From a virus, in IMG/VR virus record IMGVR_UViG_3300047373_000845, positions 1 through 52,274 of that record: a DNA stretch of 52,274 nucleotides, one strand, 5' to 3'. Below, one piece after another: positions 35,814-43,339 of this stretch. Position numbers and translations under genes: made by a program. The notes under the pieces are model-generated. The model did not search any database. It saw only the letters and a program-made list of their open reading frames with translations, and was not told where the DNA came from. Numbering within the stretch: the first letter of the stretch is position 1; each line of letters starts with the position of its first letter.

Positions 35814-38800
35814 TATACTCTTCTAAATTGACAGCCATCTTGAAATTTTAACCAGTTTCTATCTTTAGAAAACTTAGTCAAATATATACCCCCCTTTTCT
35901 ACTAAATCTTTTATTCTGTCATAAGCATCCGACCAAACTACCATTTTTACAGAAGTACCGCCATCGCTAAGTTCAAGTGACCAATATTTTTTATTATTTT
36001 TAGAAATTTTTTCTAAAACGTCTTTTATTACAAAATAATAATATTTATTTGGGTTGTCAAAAGAAGTTACTGCTTCAATAGTAAAATCGTACTCTTCTTT
36101 AAATTGTTGTTTTATTTTAGATATTTTATTAAAAAGTTGTAAATCCAAAATGCAAACATCCATAAAATCCTTATATTTTACATCTTTAGGAGTTGGCTCA
36201 AACTTTTCTTTAAGGCTTTCTTCTATAATGTCGAATCTGTTTTGTCCAAACAAATCCATTTGCATAGTATTACTTTTTATTTTGAACTTACGAAATTCCA
36301 TCAACTCGTCTCTAGAGTCTGACCAATCGTCAAAAACTCCAGCCTTTAAACATGCTTCAAAATTTGCCTTATTAAATTTAGAAAACTTATGCATAAAAAA
36401 TTTATCCTTACCCACATTGGCAATATCTACCTTTTGCAACTCCTCATAAGCAATCTCTCCCATTCCATTTATGCTAGAGAATCCCATTAAAATAGTTTCT
36501 TCGTCTAACATGCCCCACTCCCAACTTGATTTCCTGTTAGGAGGCAAAATCTTAATCCCTTTAGTGAATGCACCCATTATAGCAGAAGACAACCATGACT
36601 CATCATCTTTAGCATGATTGAGTAATGCGGTATAAAATTCGGTAGGATAGTACCTTTTCATGAATAATGTTTGCATAGCCACATAACTATAACTTACTGA
36701 ATGTGAGCGATTAAAAGAGTATCCCAAATACTTTACCAACCACTCCTCTATGTCTTTGACTTCATTTTCTTGAAGACCTTTTTCCTTACATCCTGACTTG
36801 AACTTTTCCCAAAGTACTAAATATTCTTTATAATTCTTGTTATTATATTCTTTTTCTTCTAACACATCTCCAGATAAGTTTTTCTTTATGATTTTAGAAG
36901 CTTTATCCATTACCTTTCTTAAATTATCACCTTCTCCCAAAGTCATTCCAGCCAACTCATGTGCTATAAACATTAATTGCTCTTGGAATATAAGTACACC
37001 GTTAGTGTTTCTAAGTAAGGGTTCTAAAGAAGGGTGTACCAAACTTATCTCTTCTGGGTTTTTCTTATTTCTAATATATTCTTCATGAGCACCCACACCC
37101 ATAGGCCCAGGTCTATATAAAGCATTTGCGGCAACCATTTCTTCAAAACTTTCTATGTGCATTCTCTTTATCAGCTTAGACATACCGTCAGATTCAAATT
37201 GAAATACACCCTGATTGTTTCCACTTCTAATTTCTTCGAATAAATCTGAATTATCTAAATCAACATATTTTACCTGCTCAGAAACATCTATACCCCTATT
37301 TTCTTTAACTAATTTTATAGCCTCTTTAAGTATGTTTAGTGTAGTTAAATTTAATCTGTCCAACTTTAATATTCCCAAGTCAGACAAATCTTTACCACTG
37401 CCAGACTCTTGAAAACCAGAAACAGTTACTCCTTTTACCATGTTTACAGGCATATACTCCCAAACAGGACCAGGCGTTATAACTATACCAGCCGCATGTT
37501 TACCTAGGTTTCTAACTTGACCTTGTAGCGTTAGGGTTGTGTCTATTGTTTTTTTGTTATTGGGGTTTTCTATCCATTTTTTAACCAAATCAGATGCTTC
37601 TGGTGTATTTGGGTGCTGTTCTAGCCAATCTTTTAAATCACCATCATATTTCATAAACATTTTAGGCATCTCTTTTGTGACCGCAAATATTTCAGAATCA
37701 AAACCAGCATCTCCTCCAAATGCTTTAACAACATCTTTTATACACCCTTTCTCATTAAATGTGGAAAATGTTATAACTGGGAAAACGCATTCCTTTCCGT
37801 ATTTGTTATACAAAAATTCATCCGTCTTTACATCTGAACCAGTCTCGAAGTCTATGTCAATATCGGGAGGTGAGTTTCTGGCGGGGTTCAAGAATCTCTC
37901 AAAATACAAATCAAATCTTAATGGGTCAATTTTAGTTATATCTAAACACCAAGATAAAAGACTTCCTGCAGCACTACCTCTGCCTGGTCCAACTTCTATA
38001 TCGTTGTCAGCGCAAAATCTTATTAATTCCCAAACAACAAGAAAATAATCTAACATTTTCTTTTCTTTTATGACGCCCAATTCATAGTCTAACCTCTCTC
38101 TGTACTGAACCACTTTGTCATCATCTATTTCAATTGGCCCACGTTTCCTATATATGTTAAGCTTTTGGTTGAGCTTAGCATGTGACAGCCTTCTTATAAT
38201 CTCTTCTCCATCATTGGTCTTAAAAAAATCATAAACATCTTTTGTAGGCTTATAATTAGGATATTTCTCTACGTCTGTTTCAAATTCAAAATTACATATA
38301 GAAGCAATTTTTTCACTTGTAATCATACACATTTTCAAAAAATCTTCACTATAATTAAACTCATAATCTTTATTCATTTCTAATAGCTGCCCTTCGTCAA
38401 CATAGTACATATCTCTACTATCTTTAGTTCTAGCTTTTTTTATAGACCTTTTTTGGTTTATTGAAATCAAAACATCTTGAAGTACTTTGTCTTTTTTTTC
38501 TGGGTAATATATATCATTAGAAACTATTATAGCCATGCTATACTTGTCAGACATGTTTATTATAAAATCATTATAATTCCTTTGTATTTCATTATCTTCT
38601 AAAGATATTTCAGCTATATAAGATTTTTTACCAAATACATTTAACATGTTGACCAAATAATCTTCCGCCTCTTTGTATTTGCCCATTTGTAAATACTTGG
38701 ATATAGTTCCATTTTTAGATGATGTTGTCAATATTAGACCCTCTTTATTTTCTAGAATCCATGAAGTTTTTATTCTAGGAACTCTATAAAAACCTTCTGC

Positions 38801-39793
38801 AAATGATAAGTAATTTATTTTGTTAATATTAACAAAACCTTCTTTGTTTGTGACAATTATTTTTTGAAGAACATTTTTGTCTTGTTGCTTAGGCTCATAT
38901 TCACCACCTATACTATCATTTAAATGAAATTCACAACCTATTATTGGTTTTATATCTTTTGATTTACATTTTTGATAAAAAGAAAAAGCACCAGATAAAC
39001 TGCCCTTATCTGTTAATACTAAGGATTTATGATTATATTTTTTTGCCAAATTAATATAGTCAGAAGTAGAGCCAGCACCTTCTAAAACAGAGTGATAGGT
39101 GTGAACTCCAAAATTAACCATAGAAAAATCTTTATCAAATTCTCCATTTTTTGTTTTCCACTTATTAATCATGTTTTTTTCAGAATTTTCCGAAAAAATA
39201 TAATTTCTAAAATCTTCACCAAAACCTAGTGCACCAATTCTTCTAAGCTCAAAAAAACATCTAGCTAGAGCCTCTACATCAACTAAAGCATCATGCGCAT
39301 CTTCGAATGTCTTTTTAAAAAGTTTTTTATGTAACTCGGTAAGAGTTGGAGGCTTTAAACCCATCTTACCTTGTATTCTGCAAAAATCTATAGTAGAGTT
39401 CATAGTACAAACATTGACTATGTCTCTCATTGAGTTTTTCATTTTTAACCTGAAAAACTCAGAGGCTGTGACTTTATTGTCAAAGCTGATGTTGTGAGCA
39501 ACTATAAAACTAGAATTTTCTACATCTTTAGAAAAAGCTTGCAAAACCTCTCTTATAGGTTGACCTTCTCTGTTGGCTCTATCGTTAGTTATTCGATGAA
39601 TTCTAATACTTTCATCAGGTATAACAAAGCCATCTGGCTTTACTATTCTATTGTTAGAGCCTATAACTTTTCCATTTATGTCATAAACCTTCCATGCTAA
39701 CTGTACTATCCTAGGCCAATTATCAGTGTCGCTAATAGGTGCACTAAAGTCTTCAGGCAACCCAGTTGTTTCTGTGTCAAATACTATAAACAT
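35810..39793 (-). CDS. dnaE: DNA polymerase III alpha (family C) with N-terminal proofreading exonuclease
   Basis: This 1327-residue replicase starts at the ATG at 39791-39793. An earlier TTG three codons upstream overlaps the promoter box. Residues 1-190 are a DEDD exonuclease: FDTETTGL (Asp6, Glu8), AHNISFDN and HDALVD. A PHP domain follows (about 225-300) but its metal motifs are broken: VHTYH instead of a usual H-x-D or H-x-E, and LTDKG instead of LTDHG. The catalytic core has GPGRGSAAGS (near 601) and PDIDIDFE (near 640-647). QMDLF (1178-1182) matches the bacterial beta-clamp-binding motif, and an OB-like end follows. Exonuclease and polymerase fused this way mean proofreading in one chain; the PHP probably has only a structural role. 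Confidence 0.93.
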   Translation of the reverse strand: MFIVFDTETTGLPEDFSAPISDTDNWPRIVQLAWKVYDINGKVIGSNNRIVKPDGFVIPDESIRIHRITNDRANREGQPIREVLQAFSKDVENSSFIVAHNISFDNKVTASEFFRLKMKNSMRDIVNVCTMNSTIDFCRIQGKMGLKPPTLTELHKKLFKKTFEDAHDALVDVEALARCFFELRRIGALGFGEDFRNYIFSENSEKNMINKWKTKNGEFDKDFSMVNFGVHTYHSVLEGAGSTSDYINLAKKYNHKSLVLTDKGSLSGAFSFYQKCKSKDIKPIIGCEFHLNDSIGGEYEPKQQDKNVLQKIIVTNKEGFVNINKINYLSFAEGFYRVPRIKTSWILENKEGLILTTSSKNGTISKYLQMGKYKEAEDYLVNMLNVFGKKSYIAEISLEDNEIQRNYNDFIINMSDKYSMAIIVSNDIYYPEKKDKVLQDVLISINQKRSIKKARTKDSRDMYYVDEGQLLEMNKDYEFNYSEDFLKMCMITSEKIASICNFEFETDVEKYPNYKPTKDVYDFFKTNDGEEIIRRLSHAKLNQKLNIYRKRGPIEIDDDKVVQYRERLDYELGVIKEKKMLDYFLVVWELIRFCADNDIEVGPGRGSAAGSLLSWCLDITKIDPLRFDLYFERFLNPARNSPPDIDIDFETGSDVKTDEFLYNKYGKECVFPVITFSTFNEKGCIKDVVKAFGGDAGFDSEIFAVTKEMPKMFMKYDGDLKDWLEQHPNTPEASDLVKKWIENPNNKKTIDTTLTLQGQVRNLGKHAAGIVITPGPVWEYMPVNMVKGVTVSGFQESGSGKDLSDLGILKLDRLNLTTLNILKEAIKLVKENRGIDVSEQVKYVDLDNSDLFEEIRSGNNQGVFQFESDGMSKLIKRMHIESFEEMVAANALYRPGPMGVGAHEEYIRNKKNPEEISLVHPSLEPLLRNTNGVLIFQEQLMFIAHELAGMTLGEGDNLRKVMDKASKIIKKNLSGDVLEEKEYNNKNYKEYLVLWEKFKSGCKEKGLQENEVKDIEEWLVKYLGYSFNRSHSVSYSYVAMQTLFMKRYYPTEFYTALLNHAKDDESWLSSAIMGAFTKGIKILPPNRKSSWEWGMLDEETILMGFSSINGMGEIAYEELQKVDIANVGKDKFFMHKFSKFNKANFEACLKAGVFDDWSDSRDELMEFRKFKIKSNTMQMDLFGQNRFDIIEESLKEKFEPTPKDVKYKDFMDVCILDLQLFNKISKIKQQFKEEYDFTIEAVTSFDNPNKYYYFVIKDVLEKISKNNKKYWSLELSDGGTSVKMVVWSDAYDRIKDLVEKGGIYLTKFSKDRNWLKFQDGCQFRRVY

Positions 39794-39799
39794 ATAGCA

Positions 39800-39830
39800 C
39801 AAATATAATAATTATAATTTTTCAGTACAA
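39800..39830 (-). promoter_or_regulatory. Bacteroidota-type promoter of the family C polymerase gene
   Basis: On the minus strand TTG (39828-39830), 20 bases, then TATATTTG (39800-39807), the same -7 box as nrdB. The ATG is only six bases after the box, so the message would be leaderless or nearly so. Confidence 0.65.
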
Positions 39831-39852
39831 TTTTTTTATCATATTTATTATT

Positions 39853-40467
39853 ATGAACTTAATATCTAAAAAAGAGTTTAAAAAATTAAGCACAGAAGAG
39901 CAAAAAAAATTTTTAGACTATCTAATATATCTAAAAGGTGGTGTTGACGAATGTTTCTTTAGAGAAATGAGCAATTCACAAAAACAAGAATACATAGAAA
40001 ATAGGATAAAAAGTGCTGACTGGTTGGACGACTATGAGTTTTCCACTATGTCTAATGACCAAAAACAAAGATACATATATAGAAAAAGGTTTTTAACTAA
40101 TTCTGAATTTTTGAAACTTAACGATAGTCTTCAAGAATATTACTTACAAATGGCTTCATATATAAAATTACAACTAAATGATAATGAGTTTAGCATATTG
40201 AGCCCAAAAATGAAAAGTATATATTGTAATTTTACATTTGAATTTCCTTTAGTTTTAGATGTGGAGAAGGTTAAATATTTGAACAAAAAAAATCAAAAAA
40301 AATACATTCAGAAACAAGTGGAGAGAGGAGTTTCTTTTTCAAAAAAACAATATAATAAACTCCCTTTAGATGCTAAAAAAGAATATGATAAAATAAAAAA
40401 CTCTAACTTGAATGAAGCTAGAGTTTTTGTTAGAAAAATAATAAAAGATTTATTGTATCAAGAATAA
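39853..40467 (+). CDS. Unknown protein made of seven 27-residue helical repeats
   Basis: This 204-residue plus-strand protein contains seven tandem repeats (residues 4-185), most of them 27 residues, with pattern L-x3-E-F-x2-L-S-x3-Q-x2-Y-I. Examples are EFKKLSTEEQKKFLDYL, FREMSNSQKQEYIENRI and EFSTMSNDQKQRYIYRK. The predicted shape is a helical solenoid. The end (EARVFVRKIIKDLLYQE) is a basic amphipathic helix like those at the ends of other unknown proteins here. It is divergent from the polymerase gene and its last 10 bases overlap the H1-like gene convergently. I do not know the family. Confidence 0.72.
   Translation: MNLISKKEFKKLSTEEQKKFLDYLIYLKGGVDECFFREMSNSQKQEYIENRIKSADWLDDYEFSTMSNDQKQRYIYRKRFLTNSEFLKLNDSLQEYYLQMASYIKLQLNDNEFSILSPKMKSIYCNFTFEFPLVLDVEKVKYLNKKNQKKYIQKQVERGVSFSKKQYNKLPLDAKKEYDKIKNSNLNEARVFVRKIIKDLLYQE
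39862..40407 (+). repeat. Seven protein repeats of about 27 residues
   Basis: Units begin near residues 4, 31, 58, 81, 108, 135 and 162. Five units are 27 residues, one is 23 and the last is shortened. The repeat is clear in protein but not in DNA, so it is old. Confidence 0.75.
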
Positions 40468-40757
40468 TCACTTTGATTATCTTGCCTTTGCTTCAATATA
40501 CTAGACCTAAGTTCTACGCAAAGCTTTCTTATTTCATTTAAATCATTTCTCGCATCTATTGAAGCATCAACAGTACCTTTAAACATGAACTTATAAAGCC
40601 TGGGTTCTGTTTTTTCAATTAAAAACTTTATTTTTTGAAAAATTTCATCAATATTATAATCATCATCTTCAACGCTTTTGTTAATTGAAGAATTTGAACC
40701 AGACTTTAAACCCAGTCTTTTATCTCTTATTTGTTTTTTTAAATCATCGTAACCCAT
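40458..40757 (-). CDS. Histone H1-like (Hc1-type) small protein
   Basis: This is a 99-residue protein. The first 30 residues are basic and flexible (MGYDDLKKQIRDKR). The rest is helical, and its end (ASIDARNDLNEIRKLCVELR) resembles the conserved C-terminal helix of Bacteroidota H1/Hc1-like proteins (A-R-x2-L-x2-I-x-K-L-x2-E-L-R). The call is moderate because the family is short and compositionally biased. It lies 17 bases after the portal gene, so it may act on packaged or host DNA or be a minor head protein. Confidence 0.5.
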   Translation of the reverse strand: MGYDDLKKQIRDKRLGLKSGSNSSINKSVEDDDYNIDEIFQKIKFLIEKTEPRLYKFMFKGTVDASIDARNDLNEIRKLCVELRSSILKQRQDNQSDYS

Positions 40758-40774
40758 AAAATATTTTTTAATAA

Positions 40775-42604
40775 TTAATCATTAGAACCAACACTATTTC
40801 CTTCATTAAGCAAGTCGTTTCCATCATCATCTAAACCTGTTTGTTCATTTATCTTATTTAACTTAGCAGTTATTGAATCTATTAATGTTTTTGTTTTTGT
40901 ATTCAAACTTTTATTTTTTTTATTTAAAATATCTGATTTATCAACATCACTAACACCATCATCTATAGCATCAACTCTTATGACGTTATTTTTTTGCTCT
41001 AAAAACAAAAAGTTCTCCTCTAACGGTTCATCAACAGCAGGCTCATCCGCCTCGGGTTCAGAGGCAGGCATGTCGTCACCAGCATCAGTGGGTGATGACG
41101 CCGATGCTCCTCCATCATCTGATGATTCTTTAAATTTGTCATCTATATCAGAAAAAATACCAGTTTGCATATATTCCTCTGGTGCCGTTTCTATTTCAGA
41201 GAACATTTTCTTCTCTACTTTTTTCTGCCTTAATATTTGTTTTATTTCTGCCTTAGAGAATCCCATAACAAACTCCATTGCCCAAGTATAAGAAACTGGT
41301 GATGTGGGCTCTGCTGTATACATTTCTTTAAAAACTTCAAGCCTTGCTTTCATTGTCTCCAACTTTAAAAGCTCTTGCTGAGTTGATGGATTTGTTAACT
41401 TTAAATCAAAATTATCCATGTCATCTTCAAAGCCTAACAAAAACAAATGAACATTTGCAATTCTTCTAAGCTCAATTATAACATTTTCTTGTATTCTATT
41501 TATAGTTCTACTAAACCTTAAATCAGCTTGAGATAAGGCTGAACCACCAGGCATTGATTCTGCATAATTAAGGTAAGGCTTAGGAACTTTCAATGCTGCA
41601 AAAAGTTTATTTTGCAAATATTCAACATCTTGTATTTCTCCCAAATTTGAAGCACCAGGTAAAGTTTCTATCCTAGAAGATTTGTCTCCTCTAATTGGTA
41701 AAAAATAATCCTCCTCCATAGTTAAGGGATTATACTTTAAATTCATTTGTCCTGTCTTCTGGTCTACAATAGGAGATTTTTTTAACTCTCTTTTAATTCT
41801 CTCAACATATTGTTGCACGTCAGCAGACTCTAAATTACCAACCTCAATATAATGAACCCTTCTTTCTGGAGCTCTAATAATTCTATAGACTAACATAGCA
41901 TCTTCTGCCAACTGAAGTTGTTTCCACAATTTTCTAGCTGGGTCTAACACACTCCTTCCGTATGGTAATTTGGTACCGTCAGAAACTAATCTAAAATGAG
42001 CTATTTGAAACTCTTCGAAATACATATTATTAATATCCCACTTAAATCTAGAAGAGTTTACATTACCATCAAAAGCTTCTTCTCTATGAATTTCTGCCAC
42101 TGGTAACATTCTAACATCATAAATACCTTCTTGTTGGTCTATTTCTAGCTTAGCAAAAGCATCTCCAAACTTAATCATCTCTCTAATCCAAAATGTTAAG
42201 TTATACTCTATATTTAATCTACCATGAAATAAATCTTTTAGTACTGTTTTTATTCTATCATTTTCTGAATATATTGACAATATATCACCTCTCTCATCTC
42301 TAGTTACAGTTTCGTCAGTTATGATATCTAATGCGGCAGAAACCTCTGGAGACATGTCCATTGCTCTATAGTCATTATATGCACCAAGCCTATCTGTGTC
42401 GTAATATACACTTCTAGAGTATATATCTTGAGCAATTTTTTGAGACTGAACGTCTAAAAAGTCTTGTTGCCTTTGTTGTACTGGTGTTGATTTTGGGCTA
42501 GAAATATTTCCAGAAATAACTTGCTTCTCTTGAGGCAATGGTCTGGAGGTCCTTCCCCTCTTTAATCTATCCAGTAGATTTATAAATACACTTTCTTCTG
42601 CCAT
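40775..42604 (-). CDS. Portal protein, T4 gp20-like
   Basis: This 609-residue protein forms the dodecameric portal through which DNA enters the head. Features of the gp20 family run throughout: RLGAYNDYRAMDMSPEVSA, ALDIITDETVTRDERGD, FGDAFAKLEI, AHFRLVSDGTKLPYGRS and VHYIEVGNLESADVQQY. Later come GDKSSRIETLPGASNLGEI and LFAALKVPKPYLNYAE. The C-terminal 120 residues are acidic (ADEPAVDEPLEEN) and probably flexible. It follows the terminase-like ATPase gene by 11 bases, the usual packaging gene neighbourhood. Confidence 0.96.
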   Translation of the reverse strand: MAEESVFINLLDRLKRGRTSRPLPQEKQVISGNISSPKSTPVQQRQQDFLDVQSQKIAQDIYSRSVYYDTDRLGAYNDYRAMDMSPEVSAALDIITDETVTRDERGDILSIYSENDRIKTVLKDLFHGRLNIEYNLTFWIREMIKFGDAFAKLEIDQQEGIYDVRMLPVAEIHREEAFDGNVNSSRFKWDINNMYFEEFQIAHFRLVSDGTKLPYGRSVLDPARKLWKQLQLAEDAMLVYRIIRAPERRVHYIEVGNLESADVQQYVERIKRELKKSPIVDQKTGQMNLKYNPLTMEEDYFLPIRGDKSSRIETLPGASNLGEIQDVEYLQNKLFAALKVPKPYLNYAESMPGGSALSQADLRFSRTINRIQENVIIELRRIANVHLFLLGFEDDMDNFDLKLTNPSTQQELLKLETMKARLEVFKEMYTAEPTSPVSYTWAMEFVMGFSKAEIKQILRQKKVEKKMFSEIETAPEEYMQTGIFSDIDDKFKESSDDGGASASSPTDAGDDMPASEPEADEPAVDEPLEENFLFLEQKNNVIRVDAIDDGVSDVDKSDILNKKNKSLNTKTKTLIDSITAKLNKINEQTGLDDDGNDLLNEGNSVGSND

Positions 42605-42615
42605 GTTTTTTTTTA

Positions 42616-43299
42616 TTAATAAATATTAAGTTTTTCTTTTTTAAGCTCTGTAGAGGACTTTTTATCACATCTTATATTAATTATCTCCAACGCTCTAGGG
42701 CCTTTAAAGGATTTTTTTTCTATTATTAAATGTTTTTGATAGACCTCTGACCCATTTCCGCGTATGTCAAAGTGAAATTTTTTAAAAACACCATCGCTAA
42801 TACCACCACATGAAGATACGCATATTAATTTCCCTCCTTCACTTAAAGAGGCATAAGAGTTGAGCAATATGTTGTCTAAATTTTTGTTGTGAGCCGCTTC
42901 GTCTATAATTATAACATCATATCTAGCACCTATCAACTTATCATAATCATGCATAACTTTAAAATAAGAGCCTTCTAAGTATAAATCTTTTTTATTTACC
43001 CTTAAATTATTTTCATAATAACCCCTTAATAAAAATCCTAATTTTTTTAAAAAATCTTCTCCAGTAGAATAGTTTGGCTCAAAAAGTGCAATGCTTTTTC
43101 TTTTATTTGAATATTTCATCAAATTAGCCACATAATACAAAAGGGCAGTGGTTACGCCTGCTTGTCTTGGCTTTATTACGGAAACCAAATTGCTGTCTAT
43201 AATCGTACTTAAAATTGCTTTTTGATTTATATTTAAAGCACTTTTTAGTTTAGATTTATCACTTAAACAATCCTTTATTATGTTTAATATACTTGTCAT
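42616..43299 (-). CDS. Short terminase-like ATPase beside TerL
   Basis: This 227-residue protein matches only the ATPase half of a large terminase. Deviant Walker A is KPRQAGVTT (43-51), Walker B IIIDEAAH with Asp133 and Glu134, and CVSSCGG is a possible coupling motif C. There is no nuclease domain after it. Walker A has a Lys at its first position and none in the usual GK(S/T) place, the same arrangement as in the TerL here. It lies between terL and the portal gene. It may be a packaging helper, a regulatory paralogue or a duplicated terminase half. Confidence 0.72.
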   Translation of the reverse strand: MTSILNIIKDCLSDKSKLKSALNINQKAILSTIIDSNLVSVIKPRQAGVTTALLYYVANLMKYSNKRKSIALFEPNYSTGEDFLKKLGFLLRGYYENNLRVNKKDLYLEGSYFKVMHDYDKLIGARYDVIIIDEAAHNKNLDNILLNSYASLSEGGKLICVSSCGGISDGVFKKFHFDIRGNGSEVYQKHLIIEKKSFKGPRALEIINIRCDKKSSTELKKEKLNIY

Positions 43300-43315
43300 T
43301 TTATGACAATAAAAG

Positions 43316-43332
43316 ACTTTTTTTAAAAAAGT
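43316..43332. repeat. AT-rich perfect inverted repeat between TerL and the ATPase gene
   Basis: ACTTTTTT and AAAAAAGT flank one central base. It lies in the 40-base gap after the terL stop. On the minus strand a T-rich tail (CTTTTATT) follows, so weak termination is possible. AT composition makes chance formation likely too. Confidence 0.3.
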
Positions 43333-43339
43333 AAATAGA

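Noticed and set aside
39800-39802. TTG as start of the family C polymerase
   Set aside because: It lies inside the TATATTTG box. The ATG three codons later begins the conserved exonuclease strand directly.
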